DNA of 64,000 nt from Bradyrhizobium sp. B124 (GTDB lineage: Bacteria; Pseudomonadota; Alphaproteobacteria; Rhizobiales; Xanthobacteraceae), in the NCBI RefSeq assembly GCF_038967635.1, contig NZ_CP152413.1, positions 8,188,001 through 8,252,000 of the forward strand, given 5' to 3'. This document shows, piece by piece, positions 9,947 to 18,589 of the stretch. Position 1 is the stretch's first letter; each line of letters begins with the position of its first letter. Both the position numbers and the translations under genes were made by a program. The notes beneath the pieces were generated by a model that worked only from the letters and a program-made list of their open reading frames with translations, was not told the origin of the DNA and did no database searches.

Positions 9947-10720
9947 CATCACCTCCAGCTCCTTCGGTTACCTGAACGTCTCGAAAGGCGAAAACATGGC
10001 GGCGGTGGTGCGGCGCCCCAGCGCGAGGTTGACAGCCACCGTCGACGCCTGCGCACCGAGCTCGACACCGCGATAGCCGAGCAGCAACGCCGCCGCCCTG
10101 AATTTGTCGACCCATCCCTCATCTTGCGTGTACGGATGAGTGGCATGACGATGGAGGAGGATTGGGAGCGGCTCGGGTAGACGCTTCTCGCCAGCGACGA
10201 AGATGAGACGCGGATCCTGTTTGCCTCAAGCGATGATATGCAGACCTTTCGCGATCGGCTACAGGCCTACTCGCTGGGAACACCTCCCGGACAGGTGGCT
10301 CCCTCTTATAGTGGCTTTATCCGCCGCATCGAAAGCATCGGTGCTGTCGAGCCCCGTGATCGCATTGGTGTGCGCTTGCGCGAGGAAGGCTTCAACAGCC
10401 CTGACGAGTTTGCTGCAGGGCGTAGCCTTGTTATCGATCTGGAATTGTGGGACGTCGGCAGGCGCGAGCTTCGCACGCGTAAGCTCGAGCAGATTGCGCA
10501 CTATGTCGATGCCCGCGGCGGTGAGGTGCTCGACCGCTACATCGGTCCGTCCATCACGATGCTGCGCGCGCGGATGGCTAGCGACATCATTCAAGCCCTG
10601 CTGGCCGTTGAAGATATCGCCGCGGTCGATCTGCCACCCGAACCCGATGTAGCGACCGGCGAAGCTCTTGAACTGACCATCGCCGATTTACCGCAACTGG
10701 ATGACATGGCGGGCGAGCCT
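9947..10720 (+). pseudogene. N-terminal remnant of an IetS-like S8 protease
   Basis: The plus frame reads LRLPERLERRK, then RRRPEFVDPSLILRVRMSGM, EEDWERLG, an in-frame TAG at 10178-10180, then LFASSDDMQTFRDRL, AVEPRDRIG, GRRELRTRKLEQI and GEVLDRYIGPSITMLRARM. From memory this is the N-terminal pre-domain of the subtilisin-like proteases partnered with an AAA ATPase in the IetAS phage-defence pair. The frame stops being similar just where the catalytic domain with its VIDSG motif should begin, and no ATPase gene precedes it. So it is a dead N-terminal piece, with a nonsense codon as well. Confidence 0.65.
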
Positions 10721-10734
10721 CTGAGTTCGCCGCC

Positions 10735-11605
10735 GGATGCTGGATCCATCGGCGACACACCCTGGTGCGCGCGCCGTTCATGCAGGATTGTGCTTGAGGG
10801 CAGTTTCACGCCCGGCCCGAAGGCGTCCACGATTAGCAAGGCATCTCATCTGCAGCAAACGTCAGTCCCCATAACAGTGCGATTTTCGAATCTCGCCGGA
10901 ATTCCCGACATTCCCGACAATCGAGAGCTAGCCAGTCCTCGCGGATTGGCAATCAAGTTCAGACTGCCTCATGGCGCGGACACCGTCATCGTCGCCACTC
11001 GTTCAACGGATCCCCGTCATCGTCGGCCGACGATTTCCGCGACTTGTTGATCGCGCTAGAACAGCGGAGTGAAGGCGAGCAAAACCGACTCCGCTCGATA
11101 GTTATCTGGAACCATCCGGTGGCGAAGGCATTCTTGACCGCACCAAAGCCAGCGCCCGTGGGCTACGCCACCCTCCCATACTATGGTGTAAACGCCTTCG
11201 AGTTTACGAATGGAGAGGGGCAGGTCACGCTTGGTCGCTATTAATTTCTGCCAATGGCTGGCGCTCATTATCTGAGCGACAGCGAAGCCGCCAAGAAGGC
11301 TGAGGATTATCTGAGTGCGGAAATCTGGACAGGCGTTGAGCGGGGGCCCGTGAGCTTCAAGTTGGTGGTTCAACTTGCGGCCCTTGAAGACAGGCACGAT
11401 GATCCCTCAATGGCGTGGCCCGAATCGCCAAATTGTAGAGCTTGGCACGATTGCGATAACAAAGGTCTTGCAGAACAACGACGCAGTACAGCACGAGCTG
11501 CTGTTCTTGCCGGATGCGCTTCCGTCCGGCATCGAATCGCAAGATCCCATGATCAACGCGAGATCGGCCACCTATCCCGTCTCCTATGCGCGCCGGCAGA
11601 AATAG
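10735..11605 (+). pseudogene. Catalase-like (SrpA-type) peroxidase, broken
   Basis: Fragments in order and in more than one frame: HPGARAVHA (the region with the catalytic His and its neighbours in this family), GSFTPGPKAS, VPITVRFSNLAGIPDIPDN, SPRGLAIKFRLPHG, then DFRDLLIALEQRSEGEQ, YATLPYYGVNAFEF, LPMAGAHYLSDSEA and DPMINARSATYPVSYARRQ at the C-terminus. This is the small heme catalase-related peroxidase family (about 320 residues). At least four frame changes are needed, near 10,775, 11,000, 11,245 and 11,400. It is joined in frame to the preceding protease remnant, by a deletion or insertion event. Non-functional as read. Confidence 0.75.
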
Positions 11606-11809
11606 CGGTCGACGGAGGCCTCACGGATCGGCCTTCGCTTGCCGGCAGCCGGCTAGTTCCTGAGCTTCCTACTTGACAGAGTCGATTCTGGCCTTGCCGT
11701 CGTCGGCACCGGTCGCGACCTAATCGCCGACACCCAAAGGGCGCCCGGCGGTTCGTCGCGCTCACGGGGACGCTCAAATTGATGTTCCTGGGCGGACTGG
11801 GCTCATGAA

Positions 11810-11945
11810 CTACTTCGTATGGAGCGCCTGGAACTGATCGCTCTGCATCATCCTAACCAGAGTCCTGTCGATCAGCGCTTTGAACTCCGGATCGTCCTTG
11901 CGAATAATTCGGCCATATGGGTCGGTCAATAGGTTCCAGCTCAAT
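11810..11945 (-). pseudogene. C-terminal remnant of an amino-acid ABC transporter binding protein
   Basis: On the minus strand the sequence reads LTDPYGRIIRKDDPEFKALI, then RTLVRMMQSDQFQALHTK and a stop. This is the typical C-terminus of glutamate/aspartate-type periplasmic binding proteins (EPYGIMLRKDDPxFKxLVD). Only about 45 residues are left; the rest has been replaced by the malonate operon, whose last stop codon is a few bases away. It marks a recombination end point. Confidence 0.6.
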
Positions 11946-11949
11946 CGCT

Positions 11950-12867
11950 TTATTCGGAAGTGATCCATTTTTGCAAGCCGGCGATCGTGCGAAATCCGTC
12001 GGCGGCGTAGCAGCGCATGGATGGCTGAGAGGCTTGCATCATCTCTGCCAGCGCATGTCCCGGGCCGAGGTCCAGCACCTCGGTGACACCCAGCTCTCCG
12101 AGCGCCTCCAGCGCTACCGCCCAGTCGATGGGATGCGCGAGCTGGTTTGCCAATTTCGCCGTGGCACGTTCGACCGCGAAGATGCGTTCGCCGCCACCGC
12201 CGGCAAGCAAGACGCGCTGGCCTGCGACGGCCGCGTGCTTGCTGGCATCGAGCGCCTGTTGCAGAGGTTTGCAGGCCTGCGCGAGCCCCGTCGTGTGCGA
12301 CGCGATTTTCACGGCGAGAAGGCCCGTGCGCGCTCCTTCCCGGGCGGCCTCGTCGCAGAGCGCGATGACATCCCGCTCCGCGCCTCCGATAATGACAAGA
12401 AGGTCGGGATTTCGGATCGCGATCTCGCAGCGATGCTTTGCAAGCAGAGGTGCGAGCGTAACCCGGTCGAGCCCGCGAACGTAACCCAGGCGGCCATCGG
12501 GCCCCGCCGCGCTATCCATTAGCCGGGCGCGAATATCCGTGAGCCGCAAGGCTTCGCCGGCAGTCCAGATTCCCGCGATGCTCCAGGCCGCCATCTCGCC
12601 GACGCTATAGCCGGTGACGGCGATCTGCCCGGTCAAGAGGTCTGCGATGCAGGCGTGGATCGCGAGCGCCGATGTGACGGTCAGGATCTGGCTGGAATGA
12701 TTGACGGATAGTTCATCCGCGGCCCGCGTCCTGACGAACTCCCGCGGATCCGCACCGAGAAAAGCGGTCGCCGCGGCGAAGATCGGCTCGGCAGCGGGCT
12801 GGTCTGCGACAAGATCGAAAATCTTGTCTGAGAGCGTACCTTGTCCGCCGCATAGCAGTGCCAGCAT
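11950..12867 (-). CDS. mdcH: Malonate decarboxylase epsilon subunit (malonyl-CoA:ACP transacylase)
   Basis: A 305-residue transacylase that loads malonyl onto the free thiol of the MdcC prosthetic group, starting the catalytic cycle. It is a FabD-type fold: LLCGGQG at the N-terminus and the nucleophile S88 in TGYSVGEMAAW; IASHTTGLAQ carries the expected catalytic His. I chose the ATG at 12865-12867 because it begins exactly at the conserved N-terminus and overlaps the mdcB stop by one base (TGATG); a longer frame to 12981 would be inside mdcB. Last gene of the seven-gene operon. Confidence 0.92.
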   Translation of the reverse strand: MLALLCGGQGTLSDKIFDLVADQPAAEPIFAAATAFLGADPREFVRTRAADELSVNHSSQILTVTSALAIHACIADLLTGQIAVTGYSVGEMAAWSIAGIWTAGEALRLTDIRARLMDSAAGPDGRLGYVRGLDRVTLAPLLAKHRCEIAIRNPDLLVIIGGAERDVIALCDEAAREGARTGLLAVKIASHTTGLAQACKPLQQALDASKHAAVAGQRVLLAGGGGERIFAVERATAKLANQLAHPIDWAVALEALGELGVTEVLDLGPGHALAEMMQASQPSMRCYAADGFRTIAGLQKWITSE

Positions 12868-13715
12868 CAGACCTCCAGCCGATCGACGAACAGCGCCATC
12901 GCGAGCAGGTCGGCAGAGCCGCCGGGACTGAGATGACGGGAGACAAATACCTGATGAATGTCGGCCGCGCGCCTGCGCCATTCCGAAGACCCGACGCCGC
13001 CGGCGGCAAGGAAGCTTGAAGCGCTGGCTTGGGCGAAACGCAGCCCTTCGGGCCCGCCCCGGTGTAGCAGGTTGGTGTCGATGACCTCAGCGATCAGCCT
13101 CATGCAGGTCTGGACGCGGACGGCTTCCTCGTCATGCGGGGCAAGCTCGCGCGCTGCATGCAGTGCGGGCAGGGCGATGTCGTACACCGACGGAAAGCCC
13201 GCGGCGGCTTCTACCCTGGCGCCGCCGGCGCCGTAGCGCCGCGCGGCCATGGCGCCGTGGCTGCGCAGCGACACCGGGCCGGACAGGATGTCGTCGCCCC
13301 AACGCTCCGAAACCAGCCGGCCGAGTGACTTGCGGACGCCGACGGCATTCCGATATCCAGTCGCGGCGCAGAGCAGGCCCAGCCCGAAGATCGCGCCCCG
13401 GTGCGTATTCACTCCATGCGTTGCGGTCAGCATCGCGCGCTCCGCGGCAACGCCGATGGGGCGCAGCCGGTTCATGCCCGCGCCCTCGGCGCCTGCGGCG
13501 GCAAGTTCGGTGAAGAACGGCATCAAGGTCTCGGCGCTCAGGCACAACAGGGCGGCATCCATGTCGCGATGCGCGCCGTTGTCGACATGGCTGACGAGCC
13601 CCGGCTTCGGATAGGTCCCGACTTCGAGCTTCAGGCAGAGCGATGCGAGATGGCCGAGCTGCTCCGCAGGAAGCGCGCGTCCCGGCAGTGATTGCCATCT
13701 GAGCGCGATGGTCAT
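12867..13715 (-). CDS. mdcB: Triphosphoribosyl-dephospho-CoA synthase
   Basis: A 282-residue enzyme that makes 2'-(5''-triphosphoribosyl)-3'-dephospho-CoA from ATP and dephospho-CoA, the precursor of the MdcC prosthetic group. CitG/MdcB family features: LKLEVGTYPKPGLVSHVDNGAHRDMD (shown in part, residues about 29-54), GVNTHRGAIFGLGLL (about 118-132) and the C-terminal SPGGSADLLAMALFV. The start overlaps the mdcG stop by four bases. It works with MdcG on MdcC. Confidence 0.93.
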   Translation of the reverse strand: MTIALRWQSLPGRALPAEQLGHLASLCLKLEVGTYPKPGLVSHVDNGAHRDMDAALLCLSAETLMPFFTELAAAGAEGAGMNRLRPIGVAAERAMLTATHGVNTHRGAIFGLGLLCAATGYRNAVGVRKSLGRLVSERWGDDILSGPVSLRSHGAMAARRYGAGGARVEAAAGFPSVYDIALPALHAARELAPHDEEAVRVQTCMRLIAEVIDTNLLHRGGPEGLRFAQASASSFLAAGGVGSSEWRRRAADIHQVFVSRHLSPGGSADLLAMALFVDRLEV

Positions 13716-14359
13716 GACACATGACCTGCCAGGAAGGCCGCGCGCGTCGTCGTGGTGACGCCTCCCTCGCCTTTCACAAGGACTTCGTCCGCGTCAGTGC
13801 CGGTCAGCTCGCGCCATTGAACGCCTCCGGTTGGACCTGTGATCTCGCCATCCAGCCGCATCGGCGCCTGCTTTGCGATCCGCGCGATGTCGGACAACAG
13901 CGGGCCGGCCTGCTTCGCGGCGGACAGCGGCCAGAGCAGATCGAGGTCTGAGCTGTCCGAAAGATAGGGAAGGCCGGTGAGATGCTGCCAGGCGAGGCTG
14001 CCATAGGTGCGGATCTCCGGCAGAAGCCGGAGGAGCTTCTCGATCGTCGCGTGCCAGGTCGCGGGCGCCGCGGCGGCGGCATCGGCCAACAACGGCGGAG
14101 GTGCGGATGCGACGATATCGGCCGTGGCGAGCGAGACCGCAATACGTTGTTTGCCATGGCTCGGCGGCAGCGGCAGGCCGAGCGGAACGAGGCCTGCGGT
14201 ATCGCTGCAGGCCGGCCGGCGGACGATGAGGGGACGACCCGCATGCGCCCAGCCCGCGACGATCGGCTCGCTGGCGAGCTCGGGATAACGGTTCATCACG
14301 GCGGTCCATCCGGCCGTCGAGGCCTTCACCATGCTGTGGCGCGCGAGAGGCTCAAGCAT
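13712..14359 (-). CDS. mdcG: Malonate decarboxylase holo-ACP synthase (phosphoribosyl-dephospho-CoA transferase)
   Basis: A 215-residue nucleotidyltransferase-fold enzyme that attaches the phosphoribosyl-dephospho-CoA group to a serine of MdcC. The key motif is YGSLAWQHLTG followed by SDLDLLWPL: the G-S and D-x-D of the nucleotidyltransferase active site. The N-terminus RHSMVKAS and the pair RPLIVRRP agree with the family. I start at ATG 14357-14359, overlapping the mdcE stop by eight bases; the longer frame to 14515 is inside mdcE. Normal length for MdcG is 200-215. Confidence 0.9.
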   Translation of the reverse strand: MLEPLARHSMVKASTAGWTAVMNRYPELASEPIVAGWAHAGRPLIVRRPACSDTAGLVPLGLPLPPSHGKQRIAVSLATADIVASAPPPLLADAAAAAPATWHATIEKLLRLLPEIRTYGSLAWQHLTGLPYLSDSSDLDLLWPLSAAKQAGPLLSDIARIAKQAPMRLDGEITGPTGGVQWRELTGTDADEVLVKGEGGVTTTTRAAFLAGHVS

Positions 14360-15089
14360 GTCGCGCCCCCTGATGCGGGGCGGCGGCGCGCGCAACGCGC
14401 TCGGCAAGCTCGGCAGCTTTCCGCCGCCCACCGCGTTCAGTGCCGAGCCGGCCGCGATCGTCCTGTCCTCGAGCCCGCTGCAGCACCGCCGCGAGCTGCG
14501 GCGCCAAAGGCGCATTTTCGTCCCAGACGACGTGAACGCCCCCGGTCTGCACCATGTTGTCGAGCCCTGGTGTGAACACCGGTGTGGCTTCCGCCTTGGC
14601 CTTGAGGACGTCGATCGGAAGCTTGGTGACCCGCGCCATCGACGGCAGGTCCATCACCGCGGGATGCGCGCCGGGCAGCGCCACCAGCGTGCCGGTGGCG
14701 AGCGCGGTCGCGATGAACGCGCCGGCGGCGCTGCCGCCATAGAGCAGGCCGACGGTGCGATGTCCCTCCGCTTCCGCCAGCAGCAGGGCCTTGGCGAGAT
14801 GCGACAGATATTCGCTGAGTCCCAGCAGCTCGTCGCGTTTGCTCATCCGCTGGCTGGCGGAATCCACCGGGAACAGGATCGGTGCCCGATCCCCGGACTT
14901 GACGATCTCGATCACGCGCCCCGCGAGCACGATGGCTTCGTCCACGCCGAGCGGCTGGCCCTGGGTGACGCCGAGCACGTGGATCAGATTGCCGTCAGGC
15001 AGGACCGCTTGTCCCGCGATCATCGCGCCGTTGGTTTCGATCTTGCGGCCGTTCGGAAACAGGCCGGTCAGGATGTCATCGAGCGTCAT
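14352..15089 (-). CDS. mdcE: Malonate decarboxylase gamma subunit (codecarboxylase)
   Basis: A 245-residue carboxyltransferase-fold subunit which, with MdcD, decarboxylates malonyl-S-ACP to acetyl-S-ACP. Seen: LPDGNLIHVLGVTQGQPLG (family block, about 32-50), the VDSASQRMSKRDELLGL block and the oxyanion loop LLYGGSAAGAFIATAL. The C-terminus is rich in Arg and Ala, perhaps a linker. The ATG at 15087-15089 follows a plausible Shine-Dalgarno (GGGAGAACGCC) and overlaps mdcD by 14 bases. Confidence 0.92.
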   Translation of the reverse strand: MTLDDILTGLFPNGRKIETNGAMIAGQAVLPDGNLIHVLGVTQGQPLGVDEAIVLAGRVIEIVKSGDRAPILFPVDSASQRMSKRDELLGLSEYLSHLAKALLLAEAEGHRTVGLLYGGSAAGAFIATALATGTLVALPGAHPAVMDLPSMARVTKLPIDVLKAKAEATPVFTPGLDNMVQTGGVHVVWDENAPLAPQLAAVLQRARGQDDRGRLGTERGGRRKAAELAERVARAAAPHQGARHA

Positions 15090-15990
15090 CGGCGTTCTCC
15101 CTGTTGGCTGCGGCACGAAGAAAAGCGCCGGTCGAAAGTGCGGGAACATCGGTCGGATTGTCGATACAAAGCGCCTGCCAGATCTCGACGGCGTCCTCGG
15201 CCTCCCCAAAACGCTGCAGCCGCAGCTCGAGGCGCTTTTGTTCGGCTTCGAGAGTCTCGGCGTTGCAGCCTCGCTTGATCCCAAGTGCATCGATCGCCGC
15301 CTCGCGGAACGCCAGCGCCTCGTCGTCGACGAACGCATCGGCGCCGCCGATCAGGTAGCGGTGCTTGCCGCCCATGGTGCGCCAGACGAGGGCGCGATCG
15401 CGCGAGTCGAATTCCTCGATGCCCTTGTTGGTCTCGATCACCTCGGGGCCGCTGACGCTGAGCCGCCCCTGTTCGGAGATGATCAGGCGCGAGCAGGTGC
15501 CGGCGATCAGGCTGCCGCCGCCATAGCAGCCGGCGCGTCCGCCGATCAGGCCGACGACGTTGACGCCGGCGCGTCGCGCCTCGATCACCGCGCGCATGAT
15601 CTCGGCGATCGCGAGCTCGCCGGCATTTGCTTCCTGAAGCCGCACGCCGCCGGTATCGAACAGGATCACCACGTCCTGCTTGAGCGCCCGGGCCGCGCGC
15701 AATAGCCCGGTGAGCTTGGCGCCGTGAACCTCGCCGAAGGCGCCGCCCATGAAACGTCCCTCCTGCGCTGCAACGAGCACCGGCGAGCCATCAAGGTGGC
15801 CGCGGCCGATGACGATGCCGTCGTCGAACTGCTCCGGCAGGTCGAAGATCGAAAGATGTGGACTGATCTCGCGCAGCTCCGGGCCGATGAATTCGCAGAA
15901 GCTGCCGGCATCGACCAGCGCATCGATGCGCTGCCGGGCGCTCGCTTCGTACCAGCTCAGCGAGACATTGTTGGCCGCCACCTGTGTCAT
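15076..15990 (-). CDS. mdcD: Malonate decarboxylase beta subunit
   Basis: A 304-residue crotonase/carboxyltransferase-fold subunit that pairs with MdcE to decarboxylate malonyl-S-ACP. Motifs: VAAQEGRFMGGAFGEVHGAK (about 73-92), FDTGGVRLQEANAGEL and IGGRAGCYGGGSLIAG, the last being the loop that stabilises the thioester enolate. Full length against the family. Overlaps mdcC by four bases. Confidence 0.94.
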   Translation of the reverse strand: MTQVAANNVSLSWYEASARQRIDALVDAGSFCEFIGPELREISPHLSIFDLPEQFDDGIVIGRGHLDGSPVLVAAQEGRFMGGAFGEVHGAKLTGLLRAARALKQDVVILFDTGGVRLQEANAGELAIAEIMRAVIEARRAGVNVVGLIGGRAGCYGGGSLIAGTCSRLIISEQGRLSVSGPEVIETNKGIEEFDSRDRALVWRTMGGKHRYLIGGADAFVDDEALAFREAAIDALGIKRGCNAETLEAEQKRLELRLQRFGEAEDAVEIWQALCIDNPTDVPALSTGAFLRAAANRENADDAR

Positions 15991-16304
15991 CGTTCCGGCT
16001 CCTCGATCTTGCGGACGCCTTGCGCAAGGCGGAGCGCGACCGTGTCGGGCCGGGCTCCGCCGTCATTGATGGAGATACGTAGACCACCGGCAGAGCGGCG
16101 GGCGACGAAGTCGCGCACCACGGCGTCCCACACCGCGCCGAAGCCGTGGGCGGCGGTTGCGATGTCGATCGTGCAGGTGTCGGCCGGCGAGGCTCGCTCC
16201 AGCAGCACTTCGAGATTGCCGGAGGCGACGACGCCGACGATCGCCTGCGCGCGGCTGCCGCCGGCTGATCTGGTTGCAGTCAGTCTGAAGCTGAGCTTTT
16301 CCAT
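15987..16304 (-). CDS. mdcC: Malonate decarboxylase acyl carrier protein (delta subunit)
   Basis: A 105-residue carrier protein that bears 2'-(5''-phosphoribosyl)-3'-dephospho-CoA and carries malonyl and acetyl through the cycle. The attachment serine is S28 in VGVVASGNLEVLLE, the conserved VGSGDLEVL-like block of MdcC/CitD. ATG 16302-16304 is chosen over the longer frame because it begins at the conserved N-terminus ten bases after mdcA stops, preceded by TGAGGAG. Confidence 0.93.
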   Translation of the reverse strand: MEKLSFRLTATRSAGGSRAQAIVGVVASGNLEVLLERASPADTCTIDIATAAHGFGAVWDAVVRDFVARRSAGGLRISINDGGARPDTVALRLAQGVRKIEEPER

Positions 16305-16314
16305 GCAAAACTCC

Positions 16315-17961
16315 TCACCAGTTGCGGAAGCGGCTGGGCGGACGGTAGAGACCGCCGGAAGCCAGCATGAGGTCCTTGATCGAGCGGGCTGCCAAGAGGC
16401 GCCGGTCGGCATCGAGCGGATCGATGCCGAGATCCTCGGGGCGGCGGATCACGCCGCGCTGCCTGAGCTGCTCGACCAGCTTCGCATCGCGCGCGCGGCC
16501 GATGTCGGTGTAGCCGGCAACGCCGCGGATCGCCTGCTCGCGCTCGTCCTTGCTGCGGCACATTAGGAGGTTGGCGATGCCTTCCTCGGTGACGATGTGG
16601 GTGACGTCGTCGGAGTAGACCATCACCGGCGCCAGATCGAGGTTGAGCTTGCGCGCCAGCTCGAGCGCATCGAGTCGCTCGACGAAGAGCGGGACATTGC
16701 TGTCACCGAAGGTCTCGCCGATCTGCACCACGAGCTTGCGGCCGCGGCGCAGCGCCGCGGTGGAATCGGGGTCGGCTTCGGCACCCGCCTTGAGCCAGGG
16801 TTCGCTCGGGTGACGGCGGCCGCGCGGGTCGGAGCCCATGTTGGGCGCGCCACCGAAGCCGGCGATGCGGCTGGTCGTCACCGTCGAGCTGTGGCCTTCG
16901 AGGTCGATCTGCAGCGTCGAGCCGATGAACATGTCGCAGGCATAGAGGCCCGCCGTCTGGCAGAAGGCACGGTTCGATCGCAGCGAACCGTCGGGTCCCG
17001 TGAAGAAGATGTCGGAGCGCGCGGCGACATAGTCCTCCATGCCAACTTCCGATCCGAAGCAATGGATCTGCTCGACCCAGCCGGCTTCGATCGCCGGAAT
17101 CATCGTCGGATGCGGATTGAGCGCGAAATGGGTGCAGACCTTGCCCTTGAGGCCGAGCTTCTCGCCATAGGTCGGCAACAGCAGCTCGATTGCGGCGGTA
17201 TTGAAGCCGATGCCGTGGTTGAGCCGGCGCACGCCGTAGGGCGCGTAGATGCCCTTGATGGCGAGCATTGCCGTCAGGATCTGGGTCTCGGTGATGGCGG
17301 CCGGGTCGCGGGTGAAGAGCGGCTCGACATAGAAGGGACGTCCGGCCTCGACGACGAAATGTACGAGGTCGCCGGGAATGTCGACCCGCGGCACCTTGTC
17401 GACGATCTCGGTGACCTGTGCCACGACGAGGCCGTTCTTGTAGCTCGTCGCCTCGACGACCGTCGGCGTGTCTTCGGTATTCGGGCCCGTATAGAGGTTG
17501 CCGTCTTTGTCGGCGCTCACCGCGGCGATCAGCGCGACGTTCGGCGTGAGATCGATGAAGTAGCGGGCGAACAGCTCGAGATAGGTATGGACGGCGCCGA
17601 GCTCGATCTTGCGGCCGAACAGCATCTTCGCGATGCGCGCCGCTTGCGGGCCCGAATAGGAAAAGTCGAGCCGCCGCGCGATGCCCGTGTCGAAGACATC
17701 GAGATGCGCGGGCAGCACCACGCCGGACTGCACCATATGAAGGTCATGAACCTGCGCAGGGTCGAGGTTCGCGAGCGCGGAAGCGAGGATGTCGGCCTGC
17801 TTCTGATTATCACCCTCCAGGCACACCCGGTCGCCTGACCGGATCACTGCCCTCAGAAACTCCGGCAGGTCTGGGATCGGGACGACCTTTCCCTTTGCGT
17901 ATCGCTGGCCGGCCGCGAGGCGCTCGCCCAAGGCGGCCTTTTGCATACCCCAATCGCTCAT
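16315..17961 (-). CDS. mdcA: Malonate decarboxylase alpha subunit (acetyl-S-ACP:malonate ACP transferase)
   Basis: A 548-residue CoA-transferase-fold enzyme that swaps the acetyl on MdcC for malonate, releasing acetate. Seen: GDRVCLEGDNQKQADILASA near the N-terminus, LNHGIGFNTAAIELLLPTYG and GIANLLMCRSKDEREQAIRG near the C-terminus. First gene of the operon. I start at ATG 17961, which follows AAGGAGCCGAA; a frame open to 18030 would run over the operator region. It has no GCTGV-type CoA-transferase Glu block that I can point to with certainty, but the match to MdcA along its whole length is clear. Confidence 0.95.
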   Translation of the reverse strand: MSDWGMQKAALGERLAAGQRYAKGKVVPIPDLPEFLRAVIRSGDRVCLEGDNQKQADILASALANLDPAQVHDLHMVQSGVVLPAHLDVFDTGIARRLDFSYSGPQAARIAKMLFGRKIELGAVHTYLELFARYFIDLTPNVALIAAVSADKDGNLYTGPNTEDTPTVVEATSYKNGLVVAQVTEIVDKVPRVDIPGDLVHFVVEAGRPFYVEPLFTRDPAAITETQILTAMLAIKGIYAPYGVRRLNHGIGFNTAAIELLLPTYGEKLGLKGKVCTHFALNPHPTMIPAIEAGWVEQIHCFGSEVGMEDYVAARSDIFFTGPDGSLRSNRAFCQTAGLYACDMFIGSTLQIDLEGHSSTVTTSRIAGFGGAPNMGSDPRGRRHPSEPWLKAGAEADPDSTAALRRGRKLVVQIGETFGDSNVPLFVERLDALELARKLNLDLAPVMVYSDDVTHIVTEEGIANLLMCRSKDEREQAIRGVAGYTDIGRARDAKLVEQLRQRGVIRRPEDLGIDPLDADRRLLAARSIKDLMLASGGLYRPPSRFRNW

Positions 17962-18003
17962 TTCGGCTCCTTGGCATGCGAGGTTGGCTCCGATCAGGTT
18001 AAA

Positions 18004-18073
18004 TGTATGCGTATTGCTTTTAAATGTCAATTAGTGTATACGTTACTACATAAGCGATGGATATTCGCATACA
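18004..18073. promoter_or_regulatory. Divergent mdc/mad control region with three GntR-type half-sites
   Basis: Between mdcA and madL lie TGTATGCG (18004-18011), TGTATACG (18035-18042) and CGCATACA (18066-18073). The first and third are perfect inverted copies, 31 bases on each side of the middle one. The Acinetobacter regulator MdcY is known to bind ATTGTATACAAT, whose core TGTATAC is present in the middle site. I infer that the GntR protein encoded at 19354-20040 binds here and represses both directions until malonate is present. The -35/-10 boxes are not clear by eye. Confidence 0.6.
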
Positions 18074-18148
18074 CAGGAGGGAATTTACGATGCGACTGCA
18101 TGCAAATAGTCCAAGGGGCGGCGCCTTACTGGCCAAGGAGAGGCGCCC

Positions 18149-18589
18149 GTGACCATTTCCGGCGTAGCGCTACTCGCGATCTGCACGCTGTTGGGCGGCT
18201 ATCTGGGGGACTTGCTCGGCGTCGCCCTGGGCGTGAAGGCCAATGTCGGCGGCGTCGGCATTGCGATGATCTTCCTCATCGCGGCCCGGCTTTGGCTCGG
18301 GCGGCACAGCCGGCTCAGCCACGGACTCAAGACCGGCGTCGAGTTCTGGGGCAGCTTCTACATTCCGATCGTGGTTGCGATGGCTGCGCAGCAGAACGTC
18401 GTCGCGGCTGCAAAGGGTGGTCCGATCGTTCTCATCGTGGGGATCGGCGCGGTCGCGGTGTGTTTCGCGATGGTGGCCCTGATCGGCCGGCTGAGCGGTC
18501 GTGTCGAGACGATGGACGAGATCGAGGCGCGTGAGGCCGAGAAACTCGCCGCGCCGGTGCCTCACTTCAAGTCCGGGAGGATCGGATGA
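18149..18589 (+). CDS. madL: Malonate transporter, MadL subunit
   Basis: A 146-residue inner-membrane protein, the small subunit of the two-component malonate importer (Na+- or H+-coupled; the ion is not visible). Four hydrophobic segments: about 4-24, 33-50, 63-83 and 92-116, with KANVGGVGIAM and EFWGSFYIPIVVAMAA as family blocks. GTG start, preceded by AAGGAG; the last four bases overlap madM. Divergent from mdcA. Confidence 0.9.
   Translation: MTISGVALLAICTLLGGYLGDLLGVALGVKANVGGVGIAMIFLIAARLWLGRHSRLSHGLKTGVEFWGSFYIPIVVAMAAQQNVVAAAKGGPIVLIVGIGAVAVCFAMVALIGRLSGRVETMDEIEAREAEKLAAPVPHFKSGRIG

Noticed and set aside
16597..17838. 413-residue plus-strand open frame
   Set aside because: Antisense to mdcA, which is full length with clear motifs.
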